In this document: piece after piece, positions 10,514 through 19,476 of the stretch
Position numbering within the stretch: position 1 is the first letter of the stretch
Layout of the letters: every line of letters starts with the position of its first letter
Assembly: GCA_963698535.1 (NCBI GenBank)
Contig: CAVORD010000001.1
Location: forward strand, 1,116,001-1,180,000
Direction of reading: 5' to 3'
Length of the DNA stretch: 64,000 nt
Source: CAVORD01 sp963698535
GTDB lineage: Bacteria > Bacteroidota > Bacteroidia > Bacteroidales > VadinHA17
Notes under the pieces: model-generated
The model's database searches: none
What the model was told of the DNA's origin: nothing
The model's input: only the letters and a program-made list of their open reading frames with translations
Program-made: the position numbers and the translations under genes

Positions 10514-11791
10514 TCAATTGCCAAACCTTGGATTAACCACATTATTATATATTGAACCGAAAGTATAGGTAATGCCAACACTGGCTTCAATCTGGTAGCT
10601 GGTTGCCTGCTCTCTCAGACGCAACAATCGTTCGGCTTCCGACAATTCCCCTTTCTTGAGGCTTAGCTGATCGTTGATATAGGCAACACCTCCCCTGAGA
10701 GAGAGGGATAATCCCTTAAATATCCTTACTCTTACAAAACCATCCAGCTCTGCCCGGGCTTTTGAGATATCATAGAAGTAAGATGATCCGCTAAGAGAGA
10801 CATTAATTGTTCCCCATTTTTGCTGAACCTCATAAGCCATGTTGATCTCATGCTTAAACCTTCCTTCAGAGGTCATATTGTAAATTGTGGAATCTGTATA
10901 ATTGCTATACTCATATCCAAGACTGTAAAGGAACCTCATCTGACGGTGGGTGGCTTCGGAATAGGGGAATAAATTATATTCAACAGATGGCAAGAAATTG
11001 GTGTTGAAGTCATAATTCCTTTGGGTTGATGTTATAAGATCCCATCTCAGTCCTGCCGACCAGTGATCGTTTAAGCTAAATACCAGCAGGTTGTCCCAGG
11101 ACTGGGATCCTCTGATATATGTTGTATCGGTGTCCTCCTCGATATATCGTTTCCTGGTTACGTTCTGGTCAAACTCCGTAATAAATTTAAGCTTTGTGGT
11201 TACCTTTGAGATAACCACTGAGTTCTCGAACTGGAGTTCCTTGTAGGACGATTCAGATACAAGTTCAGGGCTTGTCTGAAGCTCGAAAACCCAATTATTC
11301 CATCTATCAATTACCTCAGCTGCTTCCAGTGACTCTGAGAAGCCAATTTCAATCTCATTGAATATTGGAGTTCTGGCTACGTAGCGCATTAGTCCCATTT
11401 TTATCATATTGGTCAGCCTGTCGCGTATTTCTGTTCTGGTATCATTAGGGGAACTGTTGTAGGTAAGAGTGTCATTCATACCCGTGTACCTAAGCTGACC
11501 CTGATATCTTATCGTATACTGCGACCCTCCGCTACCAGCATCCTGACTTGTGACAAGTATATATAACTGGGATTCCCTGACATCCCTGACGTAATTAATA
11601 TATGGTATCTCCTCTCTTACATAGTTCATATCACAACTCCTGCAGTCGAAGAAGACATTAAGTGCGTCCTTACGGCCTGTTTCTTCCCCAGTCGTCTGTG
11701 CATTTATCTTCAACGTCGTTCCCATAAACAAGAACAATACCGATATGGCAATTGCATATTTCACCCTATTTGATCTCTTAAAATAACTCAT
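10514..11791 (-). CDS. Outer-membrane barrel with conserved N-terminal domain of an unnamed family
   Basis: A 425-residue protein with an N-terminal signal peptide (IAISVLFLFMGTTLKINAQ). The mature N-terminus has FFDCRSCDMNYVREEI and a periplasmic domain to about residue 115; it reminds me of a widespread but unnamed Bacteroidota family with a D-C-x-x-C-D motif. The remainder (about 190-425) alternates short amphipathic strands rich in Tyr, Trp and Asn and ends in a beta-signal-like NPRFGN, consistent with an 8- to 12-strand barrel. No enzyme motif is visible. The function is unknown. Confidence 0.6.
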   Translation of the reverse strand: MSYFKRSNRVKYAIAISVLFLFMGTTLKINAQTTGEETGRKDALNVFFDCRSCDMNYVREEIPYINYVRDVRESQLYILVTSQDAGSGGSQYTIRYQGQLRYTGMNDTLTYNSSPNDTRTEIRDRLTNMIKMGLMRYVARTPIFNEIEIGFSESLEAAEVIDRWNNWVFELQTSPELVSESSYKELQFENSVVISKVTTKLKFITEFDQNVTRKRYIEEDTDTTYIRGSQSWDNLLVFSLNDHWSAGLRWDLITSTQRNYDFNTNFLPSVEYNLFPYSEATHRQMRFLYSLGYEYSNYTDSTIYNMTSEGRFKHEINMAYEVQQKWGTINVSLSGSSYFYDISKARAELDGFVRVRIFKGLSLSLRGGVAYINDQLSLKKGELSEAERLLRLREQATSYQIEASVGITYTFGSIYNNVVNPRFGN

Positions 11792-11986
11792 TTACTAATC
11801 TGCTAAATTGTTTGAATAATCTTTTCAATTTATTAATGGAACGAAAAGTTAATATGAATTTTTAAGAGTCGAACCTTATATGAAGGTTACATGGCATATT
11901 ATCCGATCTTTTAACAAGATTTAACAGCACTCTTCTGCAGTGCAGCCAAAATGATGTGGTAATACTAATTGCACCACTGCCTTTTC

Positions 11987-12559
11987 TCAGAACTCGAGCC
12001 ATCTCTTACCAGGAGGGGAAACCCGTTTTTGTAAGATCTCACTGTTTACAAACCTGATATCTTCGATTGTATAGAAGGCTTTTGGATTGAAATTCTTAAT
12101 GAGTCCAATTACATGTCCGGCGTTCGATCTTCTGACAACGATAAAAATTACACCAACATCTCCTTCTGCACCTTCTGCCCTGACATTGGTCACTCCATAC
12201 CCTTCAGATCTAAGTTGGGCAATAAGTTGAGTTGCATCAGCCCTCGTAATTACCCTTATCATTTCATGACCCAAAGCCAGCCGGCCTTCCAGAACAATGC
12301 CCAGGTAGTTTCCTGCAGCAAAGCCTGCGGCCCAGGCAGCATAACATATCCAGTTATCGAAGTTTTGCATTAGTTTGCTAATTGCAACGATCCATATCAG
12401 TGACTCAAAAAACCCAATGATGGGTGCAATATAGCGCATACCTTTGCTGACAAAAATTATCCTCACCGTACCCAAAGAGACATCAGCAATCCTTGCACAG
12501 AAAATAAGCAATGGCAGGACAAGATAACTAAAGAGGTTTGAATCAAGGAATTCACTCAT
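11987..12559 (-). CDS. UPF0316/DUF2179 membrane protein
   Basis: A 190-residue protein with three N-terminal membrane segments (including LVLPLLIFCARIADVSLGTVR) followed by a soluble C-terminal alpha/beta domain, the DUF2179 module (GYGVTNVRAEGAEGDV, VVRRSNAGHVI). The ARIADVSLGTVR segment is typical of UPF0316. The C-terminal fold is ligand-binding-like; the role is unknown. It lies downstream of the six-gene operon but 104 bases away and probably has its own promoter. Confidence 0.85.
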   Translation of the reverse strand: MSEFLDSNLFSYLVLPLLIFCARIADVSLGTVRIIFVSKGMRYIAPIIGFFESLIWIVAISKLMQNFDNWICYAAWAAGFAAGNYLGIVLEGRLALGHEMIRVITRADATQLIAQLRSEGYGVTNVRAEGAEGDVGVIFIVVRRSNAGHVIGLIKNFNPKAFYTIEDIRFVNSEILQKRVSPPGKRWLEF

Positions 12560-12617
12560 AACAGCAGAATATTATTTTTTTTAACCGGACATCTTTAAAA
12601 TTTATCCGGAATCCTGC

Positions 12618-12638
12618 AAAAATAACCCAAAGAGGTTA
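12618..12638 (-). terminator. Weak terminator at the end of the six-gene operon
   Basis: On the minus strand TAACC and GGTTA can pair around a six-base loop and are followed by five T residues. The stem is only 5 bp. The same bases include CAAAAATA, the reverse of a -7 box for the DUF2179 gene, so the reading is ambiguous. Confidence 0.3.
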
Positions 12639-12663
12639 ATAATGGAAATTAAAGAGAGATTGT

Positions 12664-13284
12664 TTACTTCAACAAGCCATACCCTTCGATTGCCGACTGT
12701 CCGGCAGGGTTATTCAGGAGTGCCTTTTGGAATAAAACCTTTGCCTCCCTGGTGCTACCAAGCTTGAAGTGTGTCCATGCCAGCATATTTAATCCGTCGT
12801 AATCAAACGGATATAAATTGATAACCTTTTCGAATGACTTTTTGGCTTGTTCATAATCCCCCTTATTGTATTGGACCACACCCAGCCAGTAGATGGCAAC
12901 TGAGTTGTTTGGGGTTATTTCAAGTATTTTATTATACTGCTCGACCAGCTTATTGACGTCACCCATGGAATTTAACGGATAGGTAATTCCAAATCTTGGC
13001 TCAACCGAATATGGCATAAGTACGATTGCCTTCTGGTAATACCTTATCGACTCGGTAAACTCACCGGCCAGATATTGCAACCATCCGAGCCTTAAATTCG
13101 CTTCATATGATTTTTCGTCGTACACAGTTTTAATCACCGATACAGCCGATGAGTAATTTCCTGAAAGTTCCAGTTCTATACTTTTTCTGAATGCTTCCCG
13201 CTTGACATCAAAATCCTGTCCGTTTGACAAAGCAGGTATAACTAGAAAAAGCAGTGCCAATGTTATAACTCTTAAAATTTCCAT
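12664..13284 (-). CDS. Exported TPR protein, last gene of the PqqD/ATP-grasp operon
   Basis: A 206-residue protein with a signal peptide (VITLALLFLVIPALSNG) followed by about four tetratricopeptide repeats (NLRLGWLQYLAGEFTESIRY, AIYWLGVVQYNKGDYEQA, GLNMLAWTHFKLGSTREA). It should lie in the periplasm and bind a protein partner. Its start overlaps the stop of the barrel gene by 13 bases, so the two are translationally coupled and the TPR protein is probably a partner of that barrel. It has no catalytic motif. Confidence 0.85.
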   Translation of the reverse strand: MEILRVITLALLFLVIPALSNGQDFDVKREAFRKSIELELSGNYSSAVSVIKTVYDEKSYEANLRLGWLQYLAGEFTESIRYYQKAIVLMPYSVEPRFGITYPLNSMGDVNKLVEQYNKILEITPNNSVAIYWLGVVQYNKGDYEQAKKSFEKVINLYPFDYDGLNMLAWTHFKLGSTREAKVLFQKALLNNPAGQSAIEGYGLLK

Positions 13285-14600
13285 TTCAAACCTCCTGTAA
13301 TTGTTATATTATTAAATTTAAGTCTGTTCAGATTCTGATCCGTTAACAGAGTTTCAGTAAAAACAGATTCTCCCCTGTATAATATTCCTGAACTAAAAAG
13401 GGATAATCCCGATTTCAAAGGAACAGTAAGGCTGATCCCATATCGCAGATTAATCTCCTCCATGCCGTTAAACACTAGCTTACCACCCTCAAGTATCATG
13501 TTTTTAAGAGCTCCGGATTGTAAGAATGACTCAATCCAGACACCTCCCTTTATCAGTACTCCTGCTTCAACGCCGGAAACATATTCACTTAACATGCCAG
13601 TGAATAATCCGTCATAAAACACTGAATATGAGGCTGCAGCATATAAGTTCCTGTTCCCGAGAGGATAGACTCTTAAGGAGCCTGTGATCTGGGAAGGGGT
13701 GGTATTATCATACACTGTTGTAAATATCTCAGCTCCCGGTTCAAATATTGAAAATGTTGAACTTATGCCCAGTCCTGCTATTAACTGGTTTTTCCCAAAC
13801 CTGTCGACTACAAGCCGAGAAGATCCCGGGCCTGAATAACTGAAAGGATAATCAAACCTGGTTCCTACATAATGAATTATCGGGGAAATGGTCAGATGCC
13901 TTGACACGGCCACCTTAGATGCAAGATAAGCCTCGACCTGAGAAATATCCTGTTCAGGCAAAATAGCTTCGCTACTACTGTCTTTATAGTAGAGCCAGTT
14001 TTTCCTGTGCAGGTATGACAGACCAAATTGTGTTGAGAGTCCATTGCTCCCACTGCCACTGAAGCTGGTCCATATACCGCTGGTCAATAATGGTATGGTC
14101 TGACTGCCCTCAGGAAGGGATGGCAGATTGTCGTCGAACGACTCAATAAGAGATGAGGTATTACTTGTTGTATAAAAATATCCTGCTGTGAAAGAATTGC
14201 CCTTAAACATTGATTCTTTCATACTGTTTTCTGCATCAACGGGGGATAATTTTTCGAGTGATAATTTTGCTCGTTCGGTATCTCCGGAAAGATGGTGGCA
14301 CCAAAAAATATAAATCAATGCATTCCTGTCGTCAGAATTAAATTCCAGTGCCTTAATAAAATGATCCAGTGCCTTGAAATATTTCTTACGGTTAAAGAAA
14401 GATATCCCGGCTCTCATTCTCATATAGTAGTAGTCATGGCCAGAGGCAATAGCTTTTTTGGAGCTCTTACTTAATTCCAGCCATTCTCCTTTTTCATACA
14501 ATTGATAGGTCATGCTATCAGCTTCTCTGAAACTCATTCTCTCCTGTGCTAATACGGGAATAGTAATCAGGAGTAATAGAAGTATCAAGATGGTTTTCAT
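13272..14600 (-). CDS. TPR plus outer-membrane beta-barrel protein
   Basis: A 442-residue protein. Residues 1-18 form a signal peptide (LLLLLITIPVLAQ); about 20-130 hold two or three TPR-like repeats (YYYMRMRAGISFFNRKKYFK, ALIYIFWCHHLSGDTERA); from about 150 the sequence becomes amphipathic strands ending in GGLKWKF, a typical outer-membrane beta-signal. The plan resembles YaiO-type barrels, though identity is not claimed. ATGA overlap couples it to the transporter-peptidase gene upstream. In the operon it is the obvious candidate for an outer-membrane exit or anchoring component. Confidence 0.75.
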   Translation of the reverse strand: MKTILILLLLLITIPVLAQERMSFREADSMTYQLYEKGEWLELSKSSKKAIASGHDYYYMRMRAGISFFNRKKYFKALDHFIKALEFNSDDRNALIYIFWCHHLSGDTERAKLSLEKLSPVDAENSMKESMFKGNSFTAGYFYTTSNTSSLIESFDDNLPSLPEGSQTIPLLTSGIWTSFSGSGSNGLSTQFGLSYLHRKNWLYYKDSSSEAILPEQDISQVEAYLASKVAVSRHLTISPIIHYVGTRFDYPFSYSGPGSSRLVVDRFGKNQLIAGLGISSTFSIFEPGAEIFTTVYDNTTPSQITGSLRVYPLGNRNLYAAASYSVFYDGLFTGMLSEYVSGVEAGVLIKGGVWIESFLQSGALKNMILEGGKLVFNGMEEINLRYGISLTVPLKSGLSLFSSGILYRGESVFTETLLTDQNLNRLKFNNITITGGLKWKF

Positions 14601-16786
14601 TGATCCTTGGCTTTTGAGTGCATTAATACTTTCTCACCGTCGTATGCCTTGATCTCCTTTAACTTATCCTCAGAAAAAGTCATTTCTATTTTCATTTCCT
14701 TCCGCCTGGTTCCAAGAAAGTTCCAGGTAACTGTCGCTTCCAGACGCATCAAAGAGGGATCGATAAGGCTATCAGTAAATGAGTATTTAAGCTGGTACCC
14801 CGGTCTGAGGAAAATGAAAAATGGCGCCAGGAAATCCTGAAAAAAGAGAAGAGGATTCTTATATACCAGGTTTACGGGATAATTATCATCAATGATCAGG
14901 TCCGATTTGAAACTCATTGGCACCCTGAAACAACCCAGGAACAAGAAATACAGTAGTCCTGATTTCTTACCGTAATACTGACTGAAGGTATGAACCGAGC
15001 CATCGTTAAGGAAATAGGCAACAGCCCCGTTCTTTCTGCTTTCAAGATAGGGATAATTGAATTCGTTGGTGAATACTTCGATCTCATCGCTTACCCAGTT
15101 TCCATTCTCAAGAGTTAAAAAATCTAACACCTCACCGGGCCTGAACCCAAGAGAAACTGAAAGCAACTTGTCGGCCTCGATAGCCGAGACCTTGTCACCT
15201 TTCTCAGGAATAGAAAATGTTTTTAATTCAGAATGGCTGTTGCTGTTTTGAAGGAAGTTCGAAAAGGGATACTCGAGAGTTGGGGATCCCACTGCCGGAT
15301 AAGCCTGTACCTGAAAATGGAGATGTGGATATGTAGATCTTCCGCTATTACCACAAAGTGCGATCTTGTCACCTTTCTTTACCCTGTCGCCAGCCTTTAC
15401 ATTTATTGAGCCCTTCAACAGGTGATTAAGTGATGTGTACAGTGTATCGTGGTGTCGGATTATAATGGTATTACCCCAGTTATGTTTGATATCGGGTACA
15501 CCTATCTCATTATCTTCAATGTCATTTATAACTGTTTCAACAATACCATCTCCGGGAGCTAGAACAGGCTTTTTGAAACAATAATAATCTTCTCTTTTCT
15601 TACCATCACCTGAGTACCACGACCCGTCCTTTCCTGTTATCACAAAATCGAGGGCATGCCTCCATTCACCTAAATGAGTTTCATCACCGCTATATCCTTG
15701 AGCTATCTCCCATTTACCAAAGAATGGAAGGTAGAGAGGTATCAGATCATATCTGAACCGAGATGTATCGTTCTTGAAGAGGTACAGGTTCTTTTCGGGA
15801 GAGTCCTGCTGAACAGTTACCCTTACCGGATTTTTGTCGCCGGAAGTCCGGAACATAAGGGAATATAGAAAAAGGAGGACCACCATATTAAATGGCAAAG
15901 CATAAACAGGCAGGGAAACAATAGCAAATATGTTTGTAAGGCTCATAGAGATGAGTGCCACAATAGGTACCAGAACAATTGCCCATATATATGACGCAAT
16001 TGATGGTATAATAAAGAAACCACCAATGGCAACCGCGGTAAGTATGTAATTGAAGCCTATATAGGTATAACTTAGTTCACTTATATCTGCACCAACAAAA
16101 TCATAGAAAAAGTAAGCTGAAAAGAAGCCCAGTAAGGAAAGGGTAAAGGCTATCCTTGAGAAAAACAGCAGTCCTACGGCTATAACCAAACCTGCCAGCA
16201 GGTTATACTGAAACAGTATCGCTCCCAGCGAGAGCAGGTAGATTCTTATTCCCTGAGGTAAAGAGAGGTTGTTCCACCAGTTATAGACAGAGACAGCCCT
16301 GCTCCCACCAAGTGTATACATCTCATTAAGGGTGAAGATACCCCTTTCACTTAACCCCAGGTAGGTAAGATTGCTGGCGGCCAGAACAAAAACCCATGCA
16401 CTGATTATAAACGGGATACTCAAATAGGGAAGGTTGTATTTCCCTATAACCCCCTGCATTGTAACGGCAATGAGAAGAGTTAAAACAGATGATAATATTA
16501 TCAGAAGGTACAAGACCGGCCCGGGAGCAAACCAGATCCCCAGCGCGAGTGCTGTAAGCAAAGAATTGAATCCATATAAACCCCTCTGAATGTTATCATC
16601 GTCAAATCCTATAATGTAAGCTACTATTGCCGTGGTGACTATTGCCAGTAAACCGGCAAGCCCGGCGTAAAGGTCAATGAAAGTAACCAGCATGAGGATC
16701 AGGGCAAAGATCTTGCTTCTGGAAAAGAAGACCTGAGAATAACTGTTCAGGATAGTTTGTACAAAATTTCCAATACGCTTTTCCAT
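14597..16786 (-). CDS. Urea-transporter-like membrane domain fused to an M23 metallopeptidase
   Basis: A 729-residue protein. Residues about 20-315 form a 10-helix urea-transporter (UT family) domain with the internal two-fold repeat: GLYGFNSLLTALALG near 70 and TYIGFNYILTAVAIGGFF near 242. Residues about 355-515 form an M23/LytM-type domain with putative zinc and catalytic residues His377, Asp380 (RHALDF), His455 and HxH 488-490 (YPHLHF). The last 200 residues are a separate soluble region with two short hydrophobic stretches. Topology predicts the peptidase on the periplasmic side. A transporter-peptidase fusion is unusual; the UT domain may move a small polar solute rather than urea. It lies 19 bases after the PLP-enzyme gene and overlaps the barrel gene by 4. 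Confidence 0.82.
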   Translation of the reverse strand: MEKRIGNFVQTILNSYSQVFFSRSKIFALILMLVTFIDLYAGLAGLLAIVTTAIVAYIIGFDDDNIQRGLYGFNSLLTALALGIWFAPGPVLYLLIILSSVLTLLIAVTMQGVIGKYNLPYLSIPFIISAWVFVLAASNLTYLGLSERGIFTLNEMYTLGGSRAVSVYNWWNNLSLPQGIRIYLLSLGAILFQYNLLAGLVIAVGLLFFSRIAFTLSLLGFFSAYFFYDFVGADISELSYTYIGFNYILTAVAIGGFFIIPSIASYIWAIVLVPIVALISMSLTNIFAIVSLPVYALPFNMVVLLFLYSLMFRTSGDKNPVRVTVQQDSPEKNLYLFKNDTSRFRYDLIPLYLPFFGKWEIAQGYSGDETHLGEWRHALDFVITGKDGSWYSGDGKKREDYYCFKKPVLAPGDGIVETVINDIEDNEIGVPDIKHNWGNTIIIRHHDTLYTSLNHLLKGSINVKAGDRVKKGDKIALCGNSGRSTYPHLHFQVQAYPAVGSPTLEYPFSNFLQNSNSHSELKTFSIPEKGDKVSAIEADKLLSVSLGFRPGEVLDFLTLENGNWVSDEIEVFTNEFNYPYLESRKNGAVAYFLNDGSVHTFSQYYGKKSGLLYFLFLGCFRVPMSFKSDLIIDDNYPVNLVYKNPLLFFQDFLAPFFIFLRPGYQLKYSFTDSLIDPSLMRLEATVTWNFLGTRRKEMKIEMTFSEDKLKEIKAYDGEKVLMHSKAKDQ

Positions 16787-16805
16787 AATGGTTACAGTAG
16801 GATCA

Positions 16806-18152
16806 TTATCCTTTCAGGTAATCTGGTATTCGTTCAGGGTCTGTAATATTCGAAATTGACTCCCTCTCCCGTATAATGTGTGTCTTGTTATTTGTATCAA
16901 TGAGTACAATAGCCGGTCGGTAGGTAATAAACTGCATCCACTGGGTCATATTGTATGCACCCACTCTCTTGATCACAAAATTGTCGCCCTTTTTCAATAA
17001 CGGAAAAGCTATTGATTCCCTCAACTGATCGATATTCATGCAAAGGGGACCGTAGAGCGAGGTCTCCTCAAGATGGTCTGAGGTTGTCTTTGAAGGATAA
17101 ACCTCATGGTCGTACCAGAATGAAGTGAACATTATATTTATTCCTGTATCAACAATGGTCGCCCTACGGCCATCGGAGAGTCTTTTATTTGCAAGTACAG
17201 TACCGATCAACCACCCTGCATCGTCTATTAATGCACGACCTGTCTCAAGAATAAGCATAGGAAGCTCACCCTTTCCCAGTTCGGAATTGATTAATGCTGA
17301 AGTAATAGCATCGGCGTAATCATCTATATCAGGAACTGTATCTTTCCCCGGCCAATAAGCTCCTTTAAGAGTGTTCCTGGAGGCAAAACCTCCACCCATA
17401 TCAATATATTTTATTCTATGGTCGTGTCGTTGCAATGTCCTGAAGGCCAGGTCAGCCAGTTTAGAAGCTGCCACAGAATAAGCAGTGGCAGTCATCATAT
17501 AAGTTCCGATATGTGTGTGCAGTCCTGTAAGCTCAAGATTTTTATCGATCATGATCCTGTTAACCGCATCCCAGGCTTCGCCATTTTCATAGTTAAAACC
17601 AAAACGGTCCCACATGGGATAAACCCCTGTGTCCATATTTACTCTTATGGCCACTTTAACCTGTTTTCCGAGAGATGCTGCCACGGCCGACAGAGAATAC
17701 AACTCATCGAAGTGATCGATATGGATAAGTGAATCGTTCTCTGCTGCCAGAGTCAGATCCGCTTCACTTTTGTCGGGGCCGTTGAATATGATCTGGTTTC
17801 CTTCCACGCCATTGTTAAGAGCTTTCTGATACTCGAAGCCAGAAACTACCTCTGCCCATGATCCCATAGAATGAAATGTTCTGCATACTGCATTGAGATA
17901 GTTGGTTTTATACGACCAGGCAAACTGCACTTTGGGATACCTTGTTTCAAAAGCACGTTGTGCCTCTGCAAAGGTCTCTCTGATAGTTGTCTCCGAGATA
18001 ATAAACAATGGCGACCCATAATCACTCACTAATGATGAAATCAGATTACCGTCAATTTCAGTAATTGGCTCAGTGTTGACACTCATTCCGAACTTGGAGG
18101 GAACCCCTGCCCGTATCCTTTTTATGTATGGTCTTTCAAAATGTTTTTTCAT
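16806..18152 (-). CDS. Fold-type III PLP enzyme (alanine racemase/DAP decarboxylase-like)
   Basis: A 448-residue protein with the TIM-barrel plus beta-domain plan of fold-III PLP decarboxylases. The PLP lysine is Lys82 in FAWSYKTNYL; other cofactor contacts are HTHIGT, DMGGGFA and ETGRALIDDAG; the C-terminal domain has GPLCMNIDQL and VGAYNMTQW, where Cys and Tyr match the second-subunit active-site residues of DapDC-type enzymes. It diverges from LysA in the N-terminal 40 residues and in substrate-loop spacing, and no lysine-pathway gene is nearby. Placed 9 bases after the ATP-grasp gene, it probably makes or consumes an amine or modified amino acid used by that ligase. Confidence 0.85.
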   Translation of the reverse strand: MKKHFERPYIKRIRAGVPSKFGMSVNTEPITEIDGNLISSLVSDYGSPLFIISETTIRETFAEAQRAFETRYPKVQFAWSYKTNYLNAVCRTFHSMGSWAEVVSGFEYQKALNNGVEGNQIIFNGPDKSEADLTLAAENDSLIHIDHFDELYSLSAVAASLGKQVKVAIRVNMDTGVYPMWDRFGFNYENGEAWDAVNRIMIDKNLELTGLHTHIGTYMMTATAYSVAASKLADLAFRTLQRHDHRIKYIDMGGGFASRNTLKGAYWPGKDTVPDIDDYADAITSALINSELGKGELPMLILETGRALIDDAGWLIGTVLANKRLSDGRRATIVDTGINIMFTSFWYDHEVYPSKTTSDHLEETSLYGPLCMNIDQLRESIAFPLLKKGDNFVIKRVGAYNMTQWMQFITYRPAIVLIDTNNKTHIIRERESISNITDPERIPDYLKG

Positions 18153-18161
18153 CTTAATCTA

Positions 18162-19211
18162 TTATAGCTCTCCCTTAATGGAGAAATTCTCAAATTCGTC
18201 TATTCCCGTTATCAGATCATATGAATATCTGATAAACATTAGTCCCTTCCTGAAAGAGGTAAATGGCTCTACAGTCTCACCTAATGCCAGTTTAACAAGT
18301 GCCTCAGGTATATTTTGTCCAGCTCCCACAGCAAGATAAACCCAGGCCGGTATCCTGGGATTAATCTCTATCAGGTAAAGTTTACCCTTATCCGTTTTGA
18401 TTAGTTCCAGCTCCATCCCTCCTCTCCAGAATGTTTCTGATATAAGCCGTTTAGTAAGCTCGACAAGAGTGTTGTCATCGAGTGTAATGCCACTCCAGGC
18501 TTTCCCTTTGTCAGTAATGTATAGCTTCCTCATCGGGACAGCCCCGATAGTATTCCCTTTCCCATCACCAAGGGCAATAACATTTACCTCTGTCCCTGTA
18601 ATAAATTCCTGGATAATTACCGGGAATCCCCACTTTGCGCTTACCCTGGAGTAATAATGGACAGCCTGTTCGTGGTTAGAGGCAATGTATGCATCGTAGA
18701 ATTTACCTTTCACAACTACAGGATAACCGATCTTTTCGACCTCTGTACGAAGTTCCGTAAGGTTTACCACTGAAGCACCGGCAGGGACATCTATATTGTA
18801 CCTCTTCCCGAATTCTTTAAGATTTGCTTTATGCCGTTCATCAAATTGTTTCAATGTAGGAAGGAAGGTGGCTACTCCGGCTTCTGCCAGCTTCTTTTCC
18901 CACTTCATAAAAGCGAGAAGCTCGGCATCGAAGTTTGGAATTACTACATTAATGCCCTCAATCCGGGCGATCTCTATAACCCTTTTAATCAGAGTATCAG
19001 CGCCTTCAGAGGGGTATGGTATCCGATATGTCTTGTCAACAAGATCGTGCATATAGATCGCCGGCTCAAGATTCTCATAAGCCATTCCAATAATTCGCAC
19101 ATCAAAATCCTTTGAGTCGCGGATTGCCCTGATCACCGGCACACCAGGGCCCGGATTATCAGTGTTATTCAGACCGGTTACTCCGATTGTAAGCTTAATT
19201 TTCTCCTTCAT
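18162..19211 (-). CDS. ATP-grasp ligase (CarB/PylC-like)
   Basis: A 349-residue cytoplasmic enzyme. Residues 1-110 form a Rossmann-like pre-ATP-grasp domain (IGVTGLNNTDNPGPGVPVI), followed by the ATP-grasp fold with GYPVVVKGKF (ATP lysine), IIQEFITGTEVNVIALGD and the Mg-binding LYLIEINPRIPAW. The organisation is that of amino-acid or carboxylate-amine ligases such as PylC and the carbamoyl-phosphate-synthase-like group. Its start overlaps the stop of the PqqD-like gene by 17 bases. I infer that it joins a carboxylate to an amine, perhaps on a substrate presented by the PqqD-like protein; substrate unknown. Confidence 0.88.
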   Translation of the reverse strand: MKEKIKLTIGVTGLNNTDNPGPGVPVIRAIRDSKDFDVRIIGMAYENLEPAIYMHDLVDKTYRIPYPSEGADTLIKRVIEIARIEGINVVIPNFDAELLAFMKWEKKLAEAGVATFLPTLKQFDERHKANLKEFGKRYNIDVPAGASVVNLTELRTEVEKIGYPVVVKGKFYDAYIASNHEQAVHYYSRVSAKWGFPVIIQEFITGTEVNVIALGDGKGNTIGAVPMRKLYITDKGKAWSGITLDDNTLVELTKRLISETFWRGGMELELIKTDKGKLYLIEINPRIPAWVYLAVGAGQNIPEALVKLALGETVEPFTSFRKGLMFIRYSYDLITGIDEFENFSIKGEL

Positions 19212-19449
19212 CCTCTAATAATCTGAATTGCTTAAGCATAACAGAAAAATCATACAGATAACGATCTGCAGCATTCTCTTCAATTTCATACTCATCGAGG
19301 AGGAATTGCTTTATCTGCTCGTCGGTTTTCCCATCTCTTACAAGCTCCATTATTTCAAGACCTTGTTCATTAAGAGTATAGGACTCTCCAGTGGAAGGGT
19401 CAAAAACAAATCCTGACTCACTGAGGGCTATGTTTCTCTTCAGCTTCAT
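19195..19449 (-). CDS. PqqD-like (RRE-fold) peptide-binding protein
   Basis: An 84-residue protein. The pattern FVFDPSTGESYTLNEQGLEI, then a helical region ending in DFSVMLKQFRLLEDE, is that of the PqqD superfamily: three-strand winged helix whose members bind precursor peptides (RiPP recognition elements) or act as small chaperones. PQQ genes are absent, so this is not PqqD itself. It is the first gene of a six-gene operon. No obvious precursor peptide gene was found in the 84-base leader or elsewhere in the operon. Confidence 0.8.
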   Translation of the reverse strand: MKLKRNIALSESGFVFDPSTGESYTLNEQGLEIMELVRDGKTDEQIKQFLLDEYEIEENAADRYLYDFSVMLKQFRLLEDEGEN

Positions 19450-19476
19450 AATGATGATTTATTGCTCTTTGATAAA

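Noticed and set aside
12618..12638. Strong terminator after the six-gene operon
   Set aside because: The stem is only 5 bp; retained as a weak feature with low confidence rather than as a finding.
16806..18152. Diaminopimelate decarboxylase LysA or alanine racemase of normal metabolism
   Set aside because: The N-terminal extension and the operon context differ from those housekeeping enzymes, and no lysine or cell-wall gene is adjacent, although the fold and PLP lysine are shared.
18162..19211. Carbamoyl-phosphate synthase large subunit fragment
   Set aside because: It is a complete stand-alone ATP-grasp enzyme of 349 residues with its own pre-domain; there is no second ATP-grasp copy or allosteric domain.
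19195..19449. PQQ biosynthesis
   Set aside because: Only a PqqD-like protein is present; PqqA, PqqB, PqqC and PqqE are absent, and the neighbours fit a different chemistry.
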